64,000 bases of DNA, taken from positions 124,001 through 188,000 of the forward strand of contig NZ_JALJCJ010000002.1 in assembly GCF_022899935.1 (NCBI RefSeq), written 5' to 3'. The stretch comes from Shinella curvata. Lineage in GTDB: Bacteria > Pseudomonadota > Alphaproteobacteria > Rhizobiales > Rhizobiaceae. How positions within the stretch are numbered: the stretch's first letter is position 1; every line of letters begins with the position of its first letter. Made by a program: the position numbers and the translations under genes. Under the pieces are notes generated by a model, which was not told where the DNA came from, ran no database searches, and saw only the letters and a list, made by a program, of their open reading frames with translations. Shown here piece by piece: positions 8,217 through 16,297 of the stretch.

Positions 8217-8853
8217 ACTTCTCGTCCGCTCGCTCTGGGAAACCGTCGTGATGACGGCCGCCTCCGGCATCATCTCGCTGGTCTTCGGCCTGCCGCTCGG
8301 ATTGGCGCTGGTGGCGACGGCCCGCGGCGGCATTGCGGAAAACCTCTGGATCAACCGCGTGCTCGGCGCCGTCATCAACGGCTTCCGCTCCGTGCCCTTC
8401 ATCATCCTGCTCGTCGCGCTCATTCCGGTCACCCGCCTCATCGTCGGCACGTCGATCGGCACCTGGGCGGCCATCGTGCCGCTGTCGATTGCCGCCACAC
8501 CCTATTATGCGCGTATCGCCGAAGTGTCGCTGCGCGAGGTGGATCGTGGCCTGATCGAGGCCGTGCGCGCCATGGGCGGCAATCGCTGGACGATCGTGCG
8601 CGAAGTGCTGATCCCCGAGGCGCTGCCCGGCATCGTGGCAGGCTTCACGGTGACGCTGGTCACACTGATCGGCGCTTCCGCCATGGCCGGCGCCATCGGG
8701 GCCGGCGGTCTCGGCGACCTCGCCATCCGCTACGGCTACCAGCGTTTCGAGACCTCCGTGATGGTGGCCGTCGTCGCCGTGCTGATCGTCATGGTCTGCG
8801 GTATCCAGTGGATCGGCGACCGCTGGGTGGCCAAGCTCGATCATCGCAGTTGA
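8197..8853 (+). CDS. metI: Methionine ABC transporter permease
   Basis: 218 residues with five hydrophobic helices and the EAA-type coupling loop (LREVDRGLIEAVRAMGGN ... GGLGDLAIRYGY), typical of MetI. The start at 8197 overlaps the end of metN; an alternative ATG lies at 8209. It forms the membrane channel for methionine with MetN and MetQ. A perfect hairpin terminator directly follows the stop. Confidence 0.93.
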   Translation: MSPIMLELLVRSLWETVVMTAASGIISLVFGLPLGLALVATARGGIAENLWINRVLGAVINGFRSVPFIILLVALIPVTRLIVGTSIGTWAAIVPLSIAATPYYARIAEVSLREVDRGLIEAVRAMGGNRWTIVREVLIPEALPGIVAGFTVTLVTLIGASAMAGAIGAGGLGDLAIRYGYQRFETSVMVAVVAVLIVMVCGIQWIGDRWVAKLDHRS

Positions 8854-8859
8854 GTGAAG

Positions 8860-8886
8860 ATACGGCGGCTTGATCAGCCGCCGTAT
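8860..8886. terminator. Bidirectional terminator holding an opposing stop codon
   Basis: A perfect 11-bp palindromic stem (ATACGGCGGCT / AGCCGCCGTAT) with loop TGATC, between the convergent metI and LVIVD genes. The stop codon of the leftward gene (8874-8876) lies in the loop and first stem base, so coding and termination overlap. Confidence 0.7.
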
Positions 8887-10118
8887 TCGATGATCTCCAG
8901 GCCGGCATTGTAGTCGGTCGCATAGATCAGGCCGCGCGCATCGACGAAGACATCGGCCGACTGGATGACCTGCGGCCGGCCGGGCCGCCGGTCAGTCATC
9001 GTCCTCGGCGAGGCCGGCACCAGCGCGCCGGTCTCGACCGGCCGGTAGGGATCCGAAATATCGAAGGCGCGGATGCCGGCATTCTGCCAGGTGGCGAAGA
9101 TCAGCGTATCCGAGACGAAGGATCCCGGCCGGTTCTCATGCAGGTTATGCGGCCCGAAATGGCCGCCTTTCTTCGCATAGTCGATCTCGTCGGGGATCGG
9201 GAAGGTCGCAATGCTGATCGGGTTCGACGGTTCGCGGATATCGAAGACCCAGGTGTGTTTGCGGCCGTCTTCTTCATGGTCCGCCACCGCCTCGTCGGCG
9301 ACGATCAGCAAACCGCGCTCCACCAGCGGCAGCGGCGAATGCGTGCCGCCGCCATAGGGCGGGCACCAGTTGTGGTGTTTGATGAGTTTCGGCGCGGCGT
9401 GATCCCGGATATCGAGCAACGTCAGCCCGCCGTCGCGCCAGCAGGCATAGGCGGTGTCGCCGTGCACCAGCGCGTGGTGCAGCGCATGGCGCCGGCCCTC
9501 CGGGGCAAGCGAAACCTCGCCTGCCGCCGTGTTCATGCCCGGCAGCCACCAGCGGCCGACGAGCTGCGGCTTCATCGGATCGGCCATGTCGATCGTCACG
9601 AAGATATAGTCGGTGAAACCGTCGAGGAGCGCCGAGGCATAGGCGTAGCGCCCGCCGACATACCAGAGCCGGTGAAAGCCGACGCCATCCACATCGAGCT
9701 GGCTGATTTTTCGCGGACGGTCGGGTGCCGAAATGTCATAGACCGTCATGCCCGTCGTCCAGGCGCGCGACCGCTTGGCGCGCGAGACCGTCTCACCGAC
9801 CGATTGTGTGTAATAGGCCTTCTCGTCCGTGAAGGTCTCGACATCGGCGAAGAGGTCGAGCGCGTTGATGACGAGCAGCAGGTCGTCATGGGTCTGGAGA
9901 TGGATGTTCCAGGTGTTCGGCGGCGCCGGTACATAGGTGACGGCGCCTGGCCGCTTCGGATCGCGCACGTCGACGATCGAGAAACCCTGCGACCAGGGAT
10001 GGGCGACATAGGCAAAACCCCGGTGCACCATCAACTGCAAGCCATCGCCCCGCCCGTCTATATCAGAATGTCCGATCAGCGTCATGTTGCGGGCGAAATC
10101 GGGTGTCGGCAGGCTCAT
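8874..10118 (-). CDS. LVIVD-repeat beta-propeller-like protein
   Basis: 414 residues starting at the ATG at 10118, which has GAGGA upstream; an earlier in-frame ATG lacks one. The protein is made of repeated units in which a strand such as YVAHPWSQGFSIVDVRDP, MTVYDISAPDRP, FVTIDMADPMKP, LTLLDIRDHAAP, WVFDIREPSNP or IRAFDISDPYRP ends each blade. These LVIVD-type repeats form beta-propeller-like scaffolds. No signal peptide is seen. Such proteins are annotated only as LVIVD-repeat or hypothetical, and there is no active site I can name. The gene is monocistronic, convergent with metI. Confidence 0.75.
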   Translation of the reverse strand: MSLPTPDFARNMTLIGHSDIDGRGDGLQLMVHRGFAYVAHPWSQGFSIVDVRDPKRPGAVTYVPAPPNTWNIHLQTHDDLLLVINALDLFADVETFTDEKAYYTQSVGETVSRAKRSRAWTTGMTVYDISAPDRPRKISQLDVDGVGFHRLWYVGGRYAYASALLDGFTDYIFVTIDMADPMKPQLVGRWWLPGMNTAAGEVSLAPEGRRHALHHALVHGDTAYACWRDGGLTLLDIRDHAAPKLIKHHNWCPPYGGGTHSPLPLVERGLLIVADEAVADHEEDGRKHTWVFDIREPSNPISIATFPIPDEIDYAKKGGHFGPHNLHENRPGSFVSDTLIFATWQNAGIRAFDISDPYRPVETGALVPASPRTMTDRRPGRPQVIQSADVFVDARGLIYATDYNAGLEIIEYGG

Positions 10119-10414
10119 TGCGGATGTCCTCGGTAGGATCGTTGCGCAGGCTCGAAGCGCCGGCAGAGGGGCCACTTTCGCAGGGGGGAGCGGTATGGAA
10201 CAAGCGCGCCTTTTGCGAAGAGAGATTGGGAAAAGGAAAATAATTCCAGATATTTGTGAGCCTCTTCGAGGCTGCTCGTCTGTATTTTCTTCAGGCCCTT
10301 ACCTGTGCAATGAAATTCTATGGTTTTTGATGACTATAGCAGCGGCTTTCTTATCAATCGGGCCGTTTGCCCGCATCATCATGGCTGTTCTGTTTGCGAA
10401 GAAAGGATGCTGCC
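10119..10414. other. Divergent intergenic region
   Basis: About 300 bases between the LVIVD gene and the serine hydrolase. It contains a 6-bp hairpin with loop TTC (AGCCTC at 10259, GAGGCT at 10268) and AT-rich promoter-like DNA after 10300. No gene was recognised. Confidence 0.5.
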
Positions 10415-11050
10415 ATGCCGTCCATCGATATCCCCGTCGATACGCTGATCCTGCCCGGTCTGAACGGTTCGCCGGAGGGGCACTGGCAGCGGCATTGGGC
10501 GCGCGACAATCCGGGCAGCCGGGTCGTCGAGCAGTCCGACTGGGCCTGCCCGGACCGGCAGGCCTGGCTTTCCGAACTGGAACAGCAGGTGGCCATGACG
10601 ACGGGTGATCTCTTTCTCGTCGGCCATAGCCTCGGCTGCGTGCTGGCGGCGCATTTCGCCGAAAGCCGGTTGGCATCGCGCATTCGCGGCGCGCTGCTCG
10701 TCGCGCCCTGCGATCTCGACACGACCGAGACGCTGCACCCCTGTATCATCCGGTTCGGCGCCATGCCACGCCGCCGCCTGCCGTTCCCCTCGCTGGTCGT
10801 CGGCAGTCTCGATGACCCCTATATGCCCACGGACCAGCTGCGCCGCACGGCGCGCGCCTGGGGCAGCGATCTCGTCGATATCGGCAATGCCGGTCATATC
10901 AACATTGCCAGCGGTTTCGGTCGCTGGACGGCGGGCTACGATTTCCTCGAACTTCTGAAGCTTCGCGGCGAGCGCGATCCCTTTGCCGCAAACAGAGACG
11001 GCCGCCTGTTCACGGCGGCCGTTGCGGGCATGGGACTGGCGCTCAATTGA
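10415..11050 (+). CDS. RBBP9/YdeN-type alpha/beta serine hydrolase
   Basis: 211 residues; the ATG at 10415 follows GAAAGGA. The pattern is that of the small RBBP9/YdeN family: DTLILPGLNGSPEGHWQRHW at the N-terminus, the nucleophile elbow VGHSLGC, the acid strand VVGSLDDPYM and the catalytic histidine in NAGHINIASGFG. It should be a cytosolic serine hydrolase of unknown substrate. A palindromic terminator covers its stop codon. Divergent from the LVIVD gene and convergent with tauC. Confidence 0.88.
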   Translation: MPSIDIPVDTLILPGLNGSPEGHWQRHWARDNPGSRVVEQSDWACPDRQAWLSELEQQVAMTTGDLFLVGHSLGCVLAAHFAESRLASRIRGALLVAPCDLDTTETLHPCIIRFGAMPRRRLPFPSLVVGSLDDPYMPTDQLRRTARAWGSDLVDIGNAGHINIASGFGRWTAGYDFLELLKLRGERDPFAANRDGRLFTAAVAGMGLALN

Positions 11051-11059
11051 GCGCCAGTC
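11034..11059. terminator. Bidirectional palindromic terminator over a stop codon
   Basis: GACTGGCGCTC / GAGCGCCAGTC is a perfect 11-bp stem with an AATT loop between convergent genes. The serine-hydrolase stop TGA (11048-11050) is inside it. A second perfect 9-bp hairpin (ACGGCCGCC at 10998, GGCGGCCGT at 11014) lies just upstream inside the coding sequence. Confidence 0.65.
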
Positions 11060-11072
11060 GATTGATTTGCGC

Positions 11073-11909
11073 CTAGCGGTGGGATGCCCAGGGCACCAGA
11101 CGCCGCTCGATGAGGCGCGCGACATATTCCAGCACGATGGCGATCAGCGCGATGACAATGATGCCGGCAATCACGATGTCGGTGACGAGGAACTGCGCCG
11201 CAGACTGGATCATGAAGCCGATGCCGCTGGTCGCCGCCACCAGTTCCGCCGCCACCAATGTCGTCCAGCCCGCGCCGAGCGCGATGCGGATACCGGTCAG
11301 GATGGAGGGGACGGCACTCGGCAGCACCACTTCCCGCAACACCTGCGCCTTGCTGGCGCCGAGTGAGCGGGCGGCATTGACGTGATCCTTCGAGACGGCG
11401 CGCACGCCGGCCGAGGTCGACAGGATGATCGAGGGCAGCATGGAGAGCGCGATGACCGTGATCTTCGAGGCCTCGCCGATGCCGACCCAGATGATGATAA
11501 GCGGCAGGTAGGCGAGCGGCGGCAGCGGGCGCAGGAATTCGACGATGGGATCGAGGATGCCGCGGCCGACGCGGCTCGTGCCGATAGCAAGGCCGGCGGG
11601 AATGCCGATGAGTATGGAGGCGATCAGCGCCCCGAAGATGCGATAGAGGCTCGCGCCGACATGTTCGGCCAGCGTCGCATCGACAAACCCCTTCACGACG
11701 AGATTGTAGAGCGCGATCACAACCTGGCGCGGCGAGGGCAGGAAAACCGGTGAGACCAGCGCATAGGCCGAGGCGAGCGCCCAGAGGCCGATGATGACGC
11801 CGATGGTGAGCGCGGAGATCACGGCAATGGGAAGGGGGCGGGCGGCGCGGGCCGGCGCCGTATCGTTCGTTTCGCCCGCGAGGGCATCGAGTTCACTCAA
11901 GAGCGTCAT
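11073..11909 (-). CDS. tauC: Taurine/sulfonate ABC transporter permease
   Basis: 278 residues with about six transmembrane helices and the coupling loop SLGASKAQVLREVVLPSAVPSILTGIRIALGAGWTTLVAAEL, the TauC/SsuC signature. It forms the inner-membrane channel for taurine or other sulfonates. Its start overlaps the tauB stop (ATGA at 11906-11909). The operon order is tauA-tauB-tauC. TauC is preferred over SsuC because the binding protein matches TauA; exact sulfonate specificity cannot be read. Confidence 0.88.
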   Translation of the reverse strand: MTLLSELDALAGETNDTAPARAARPLPIAVISALTIGVIIGLWALASAYALVSPVFLPSPRQVVIALYNLVVKGFVDATLAEHVGASLYRIFGALIASILIGIPAGLAIGTSRVGRGILDPIVEFLRPLPPLAYLPLIIIWVGIGEASKITVIALSMLPSIILSTSAGVRAVSKDHVNAARSLGASKAQVLREVVLPSAVPSILTGIRIALGAGWTTLVAAELVAATSGIGFMIQSAAQFLVTDIVIAGIIVIALIAIVLEYVARLIERRLVPWASHR

Positions 11910-12709
11910 GCGGCAAGCTCCTCTTCGCCGGCGTGGATGAGGCCGGTCAGTCCGGCATGCATACGTTTGAAGATCGGCGAGGCCTTGACGTCGGCCACCG
12001 ACGCGCCGTTCAGGATCTCGGCATTGAAGCCGGCCTCGATCTCCGCCGTCAGGCGGCCCGGATTGGGTGAGAGCACGACGACGCGCGTGCCAAGCAAAAG
12101 CGCCTCCTCGATGCTGTGGGTGATGAGCACGGCGCCCGCGCCGCTCTCGGCCTTGATACGCAGCAGGAAATCCTGCATGCGCGTGCGGGTGAGCGCATCC
12201 AGTGCGCCGAGCGGTTCGTCCAGCAAGAGGAAACGCGGCTCGGCGGCCAGCGCCCGTGCGATGCCGACCCGCTGGCGCATGCCGCCGGAGAGCTCCCAGA
12301 TGTGCCGGTCGCCGGCATCCGCAAGTCCGACGCGGGCCAGAAGCACCTCTGCTTTCGCGCGGCGTTCGGCAAGCGGCACGCCCTTCAGCTTCAGCGGAAA
12401 GGCGATGTTGTCGCGCGCATCGAGCCAAGGATAGAGCGCATCGTCCTGGAAGACCACGGCGCGGTCTGCGCCCGGTCCCGTGACGGGCGTGCCGTCGACG
12501 GTGATGGTGCCCGCGGTGGGCGTCAGGAAGCCGGCGGCGAGATTCAGCAGGCTGGTCTTGCCGGAGCCGGAGCGGCCGATGATCGCCACCAGTTCGTCGG
12601 AGGCGACCTGCAGGTTGATGCCGTCGAGGACGCGCTTTTCGCCCGCGCCGCCCTTGCCGGTCCGCGCCGGATAGGTGAGCGAGACGTTGCGGAAGGTCAG
12701 GATGCTCAT
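11906..12709 (-). CDS. tauB: Taurine/sulfonate ABC transporter ATP-binding protein
   Basis: 267 residues from an ATG preceded by GGAGG. Walker A is GRSGSGKTS, the signature LSGGMRQR and Walker B FLLLDEPLGALDALTR, with ITHSIEEALLLGTRVVVLSPNPG typical of TauB/SsuB. It energises the TauC permease. It begins 89 bases downstream of tauA and is coupled to tauC by an ATGA overlap. Confidence 0.92.
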   Translation of the reverse strand: MSILTFRNVSLTYPARTGKGGAGEKRVLDGINLQVASDELVAIIGRSGSGKTSLLNLAAGFLTPTAGTITVDGTPVTGPGADRAVVFQDDALYPWLDARDNIAFPLKLKGVPLAERRAKAEVLLARVGLADAGDRHIWELSGGMRQRVGIARALAAEPRFLLLDEPLGALDALTRTRMQDFLLRIKAESGAGAVLITHSIEEALLLGTRVVVLSPNPGRLTAEIEAGFNAEILNGASVADVKASPIFKRMHAGLTGLIHAGEEELAA

Positions 12710-12798
12710 GGGGCCTCCGGAAGGGTTGCTTGGGATTGGCGATGGCCCGGCGGCGCTTGCGCGCGACCGGGCCACCTCCGCCGCAGGATATTCGCCGC

Positions 12799-13803
12799 TC
12801 AGTAGGCGAGCTTGGTTGCGTCCGTGACCCAGCGGGTGGAGACGTAGGGCTTGTAGTCGGGGAGGGTGGCCGGGATCTTGCCCTGTTCGAGCAGGAAGGC
12901 CGCAGTATCGGAAACCGCCTTCACCGTGCCGCCGCCGAGCAACGCTTCGCCGGCCTGCTCTTCGAGCGTCGGGAAGATATAGCCCTTGAGCAGTGCCGGA
13001 ACCTCGTCCTGCTTGGCGCCGGTCAGGCGGGCGATCTTTTCCGCTTCCGGCGAGGTGGCGTTCCAGGCATCCGGATTGGCGCGGTAGGCGGCCGTCGCAT
13101 CGCCCGTCACTTTGACGAAGGCGGTCACGACATCGGGATGTTCTTCGGCAAACTTCTTGCTGACAATCCAGGCGTCGAAGGTCGGGCCACCCCACTCGGC
13201 GACGTCGGCCGAAGTCGCCAGCACCTTGCCGCTCTTCTTCAGCTCGGACAGGACCGGATCCCAGACATAGGCGCCGTCGAGGTCACCGCGCTCCCAGGCG
13301 GCCGCGATTTCCGGCGGGCGCAGGTTGAGAATCTCGACCGACTTCGGATCGACGTTCCAGTGCTTCAGTGCTGTCAGCAGGCTGTAATGGGCGGTCGAGA
13401 CGAAGGGCGTCGCGATCTTCTTGCCGGCGAGGTCTTCGGGCTTTTCGATACCCTTCACTGCGAGCGCTTCTGCCTCGCTGATCAGGCCGACGACGAAGAT
13501 CGTCTCGATCGGCAGTTCGCGGCTGGCGGCGGCGGTGAGCGGTGAGGAGCCGACATAGCCGATATCGAGCGAGCCGGAGGCGATGGCCGCGATCACGTCG
13601 GCGCCACCGTCGAATTTCTGCCAGTTGATCTTGGCGCCGGTCACCTTCTCATAGGTGCCATCGGCCTGGGGAACGCGCGAGGGCTCGACGATCGGCTGGT
13701 AGCCGATGTTGAGCGTTACCTCGTCGGCGAAGGCCGTGCCGAAGGATGCGGCCAGCGTCAGCGCGGCGGTGGCGGCCAGCAGGGTTCTGCGGGTAATGGT
13801 CAT
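12799..13803 (-). CDS. tauA: Taurine ABC transporter substrate-binding protein
   Basis: 334 residues. A signal peptide (MTITRRTLLAATAAL...FADE, cut near residue 27) carries twin arginines and may use Tat or Sec. The mature protein has the TauA features NIGYQPIVEPSRVPQ, DIGYVGSSPLTAAASR, ATPFVSTAHYSLLTAL and GAYVWDPVLSELKKSGKVL. It binds taurine or a related sulfonate in the periplasm. It heads a tauABC operon. There is no tauD dioxygenase nearby, so the sulfonate must be desulfonated by enzymes encoded elsewhere or by the flavoenzymes downstream. The promoter carries the shared sulfur palindrome at 13869-13883. Confidence 0.92.
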   Translation of the reverse strand: MTITRRTLLAATAALTLAASFGTAFADEVTLNIGYQPIVEPSRVPQADGTYEKVTGAKINWQKFDGGADVIAAIASGSLDIGYVGSSPLTAAASRELPIETIFVVGLISEAEALAVKGIEKPEDLAGKKIATPFVSTAHYSLLTALKHWNVDPKSVEILNLRPPEIAAAWERGDLDGAYVWDPVLSELKKSGKVLATSADVAEWGGPTFDAWIVSKKFAEEHPDVVTAFVKVTGDATAAYRANPDAWNATSPEAEKIARLTGAKQDEVPALLKGYIFPTLEEQAGEALLGGGTVKAVSDTAAFLLEQGKIPATLPDYKPYVSTRWVTDATKLAY

Positions 13804-13868
13804 GGAGCTCTCCTCAAGTTGCCGTTGCCCGAGGTCTCTGGCGGGCCGGTGACTTGAGATTATATAAT

Positions 13869-13883
13869 CGATAAATTTAGTAG
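13869..13883 (-). promoter_or_regulatory. Shared sulfur-block operator, tauA copy
   Basis: On the minus strand it reads CTACTAAATTTATCG, 66 bases upstream of tauA. It matches similar sites before the SfnB-like gene, both FAD proteins and sbp. TATATAAT lies just downstream of it in the direction of tauA and may be the -10. Confidence 0.5.
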
Positions 13884-14290
13884 AGAAATTTTCACCTCAA
13901 TTTCGAGGCTGCGCGGCAATTGGTTTTGCGTTCATTGCCGGTTGTCGTGGAATGGGCTGTGCGACCCTACCGAGGGTGGCAGAAGCGCAAAATGCGGGGC
14001 TTGCTGCCGAAGACGTCGGAAAATGATGCGGATAGGGCACGTCTTGCAGGAAAACCGCATGAAAACGCGAAAAGCCAGGCTGTTCTTCTTGCGACGCAAT
14101 GCGCAAATAAATTATACCGTTTTTATATGTTTTTCGCACTTCGGTGCCTAGAATGAGCCGGAATCACCCGTCAAGGGTGAACCGATCGATCTTCCCGAAG
14201 ACGACGGACCAATCCGGAGAGCGCGACAGACGTCTTTGCGCCGCCGGGTGATCCGGACGAATAAGACATGCGGATGGAAAGCAGGCGGAC
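13884..14290. other. Promoter region between tauA and the first Rrf2 gene
   Basis: About 400 bases without a supported gene. It contains an AT-rich run near 14100-14130, a UUCG-type mini-hairpin (GCAC-TTCG-GTGC) near 14135 and a 6-bp hairpin TCACCC/GGGTGA at 14164-14180 upstream of the Rrf2 start. No copy of the shared palindrome was found here in front of the regulator. Confidence 0.5.
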
Positions 14291-14755
14291 ATGCTGACGA
14301 AAAAGGGAAAATACGGACTGAAGGCTCTGGTCGATCTGGCGCGGCTTGCGCCCGGTGAAACAGCTTTCGTCAGCGAGATCGCGCTTCGCAACAACATTCC
14401 GAAGAAGTTTCTCGACACGATCCTCCTGGAACTGCGCAATGCCGGCATGCTGCGCTCCAAGAAGGGGCCGGGCGGCGGCTATTCGCTGTCGCATGCCGCA
14501 TCCGAAATTCGCATCGGCCATGCCATCCGCGTGCTTGATGGTCCGCTCGCGCCCATCCGCTGCGCCAGCCGCACGGCCTTCGAGGCTTGCGAGGACTGTG
14601 CCGATCCTGAGACCTGTCAGGTCCGCCGCGCCATGACCGATGTGCGCGACGCCATTGCCTCCATTCTCGATACGATGACGCTCGAACAGTTCGTCGCCGT
14701 TCCCGGCGCTTCCGCGATTATCGACGAGGAAGAACTGGAAAAGCGCGCCGGCTGA
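14291..14755 (+). CDS. Rrf2-family regulator with four-cysteine motif
   Basis: 154 residues. The start MLTKKGKYGLKALVDLARL and the helix IPKKFLDTILLELRNAGMLRSKKGPGGGYSLS are classic Rrf2 winged-helix elements. Cysteines at 91, 100, 103 and 109 give the spacing C-x8-C-x2-C-x5-C (CASRTAFEACEDCADPETC), different from NsrR, IscR and RirA. They could bind a cluster or a thiol signal. Position between a tauABC-type operon and an SfnB-like gene, and five similar promoter palindromes in the block, suggest it controls sulfur acquisition. A second copy at 17670 has identical cysteine spacing but a frameshift. The regulated set is inference. Confidence 0.85.
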   Translation: MLTKKGKYGLKALVDLARLAPGETAFVSEIALRNNIPKKFLDTILLELRNAGMLRSKKGPGGGYSLSHAASEIRIGHAIRVLDGPLAPIRCASRTAFEACEDCADPETCQVRRAMTDVRDAIASILDTMTLEQFVAVPGASAIIDEEELEKRAG

Positions 14756-14794
14756 GCCGTTTTACCGCCCGTCATGCCGCCGGCCAGAGTGCCG

Positions 14795-15895
14795 TCAGAT
14801 TTCGGTCTCCGGCGTGTGCCGGTGCATCTCGATCAGCAGATGGCCGCTTTGCTCCAGGGCGGCCAGTGAGGGGGGCGACAATGTCTGTCGTGCCCTGTCC
14901 ATCTCGGCCGGTCCTGTCTCCCTGATTGTGTTCGTCGCCTCCTGCGCCACCGCCAGCGCGGCCGTTGCGGCCAGGAAGGCGTTTGTCCGGTGCTGTCCGG
15001 CCAGACCGATCTGCGCGGCGTCGATGGCGCGCCCGGCCTCCTCGGCCATGGCCTCCGCGGCGGCAAGGCGTGCGGACAGGAGGCCGATCTTTAGCGGCGC
15101 CGTTGCCCCGTCCAGAACCTGCCGCAGCGCACGGCGGCCGGCACCGAGATGGCGGCTCGCCTCCAGCAGAAGATCGAGTGCCTGGGGAACGGGAGGCTGC
15201 GGCGTATCGCCGGCCGCATGCAACAGGACGTCGCCTTCGATCAGCACATCCTTGAACAGGACCGGTTCGGCGGGTTGCGTGCCGCCCGGCACGGGCTCGC
15301 AGCTGTTGGCAGCGTAGCGCAGGCCCTCGATGCGCGTGGGAAGCAGCAGCCCCACCGTCCTGCCGGTGTCACCGCGCACGGGAATCAGCATCCAGTCGGC
15401 GTGGCGTGTGCAGGCGGTGGAGAGCGCTTCGCCGTTCAGACGGTGCGTGAGGCCGGTGATGGTGAGCGGCAGGGCGTCCAGCTCCGTGCCATTGCGCCGA
15501 CCCGTGGCCCTGGCCAGCCGCGCGCCGGAGAGAGCGGCGGCAAAGAGCATGTTGCGCTGCCCCTCCATTCCGAAGCTGCGGATATGTTCTAGCGCGGTGA
15601 AATGTGCGGCGAGTATTTCGCCGAGCGCGGCCGAATGCGCCGCCGCCTCGGCACAGATGCCGACGAGCACCGTGTTGGAAACATCGATGCCGCCATGTTC
15701 GGTCGGAACGGAAATGCCGAACAGGCCGGAGCGGGACAAGAGATCGAGGCGGGCCTCGGCGGTGCTGCCGGCGGCCGGACCCGACTGGTCGAAGATGCCG
15801 GCGAGCGTGCGGGCCACGGTCATCGCTTCGTCTTCGGTGCCGATGACGGCGGCGGTACGGGCCGGCCGGTCGAGCGCTGATGAAATCGTACCCAT
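14795..15895 (-). CDS. SfnB-like acyl-CoA dehydrogenase-fold flavoenzyme
   Basis: 366 residues, ATG preceded by AAGGAG. The fold is acyl-CoA dehydrogenase-like: an N-terminal helical part (ARLDLLSRSGLFGISVPTEHGG), a middle beta domain with SGARLARATGRR and ALSTACTRHADWMLIPVRG, and a C-terminal helical bundle. These match the SfnB/DszC-related oxidoreductases, which are FMN-dependent monooxygenases involved in sulfur acquisition. No CoA substrate motif is visible. It stands alone with its own copy of the shared palindrome 66 bases upstream. Role in releasing sulfur from sulfones or sulfonates is inferred from family and context. Confidence 0.75.
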   Translation of the reverse strand: MGTISSALDRPARTAAVIGTEDEAMTVARTLAGIFDQSGPAAGSTAEARLDLLSRSGLFGISVPTEHGGIDVSNTVLVGICAEAAAHSAALGEILAAHFTALEHIRSFGMEGQRNMLFAAALSGARLARATGRRNGTELDALPLTITGLTHRLNGEALSTACTRHADWMLIPVRGDTGRTVGLLLPTRIEGLRYAANSCEPVPGGTQPAEPVLFKDVLIEGDVLLHAAGDTPQPPVPQALDLLLEASRHLGAGRRALRQVLDGATAPLKIGLLSARLAAAEAMAEEAGRAIDAAQIGLAGQHRTNAFLAATAALAVAQEATNTIRETGPAEMDRARQTLSPPSLAALEQSGHLLIEMHRHTPETEI

Positions 15896-15960
15896 GGCGT
15901 CAGCTCCTTGCGGAAGGTGGTTTCAGGGTGCGCAGGCTAGGTCGGGCAAAAGATCATATT

Positions 15961-15977
15961 CTATAGACATTGTATAG
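15961..15977 (-). promoter_or_regulatory. Shared sulfur-block operator, SfnB copy
   Basis: CTATAGACATTGTATAG, an imperfect palindrome with perfect outer CTATA/TATAG arms, 66 bases upstream of the SfnB-like start. It is two bases longer at its centre than the other copies. Confidence 0.5.
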
Positions 15978-16138
15978 ATCGCTTCGGTGTCGGGCACAAA
16001 GCCGCGAACACAGGACACCGTGCGGCGCTGGCGGTATCGGCCTTCAAATGTGGCCGAAGCAATGCCGAAACGGAAACCCCGCCGTTTCATTGCGTGCTCC
16101 TGCCTGACCCCACAAGGCCGGCACACAATAACACCCGT

Positions 16139-16195
16139 CCCGCCCGGTTCAAGCCACCCGCTCGCTCGGCCCGGTCGGCCCGGGAACCGGGCGGG
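16139..16195. repeat. Long inverted repeat in a divergent promoter region
   Basis: CCCGCCCGGTTC at 16139-16150 and its exact complement GAACCGGGCGGG at 16184-16195 enclose a 33-base GC-rich loop. It lies between the divergent SfnB-like and FAD genes, where a terminator is not expected. No T-run follows. Function unknown. Confidence 0.5.
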
Positions 16196-16236
16196 CGGCT
16201 TTGCCATTCCTGTACGCAAGCTGCTGGGACAATAGT

Positions 16237-16251
16237 CTATAGATTTTATAG
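16237..16251 (+). promoter_or_regulatory. Shared sulfur-block operator, first FAD gene copy
   Basis: CTATAGATTTTATAG, an almost perfect palindrome 46 bases upstream of the first FAD/NAD(P)-binding gene. It belongs to the same set as the sites at 13869, 15961, 18140 and 19710. Confidence 0.55.
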
Positions 16252-16297
16252 ATATTAGTCGCTAGATTGTCCGCGTCATCCTCCGGGAGGAAATGGA

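Noticed and set aside
15923-16219. A 98-residue minus-strand frame in the SfnB/FAD gap
   Set aside because: No ribosome site, and it runs through the inverted repeat and the promoter palindrome.
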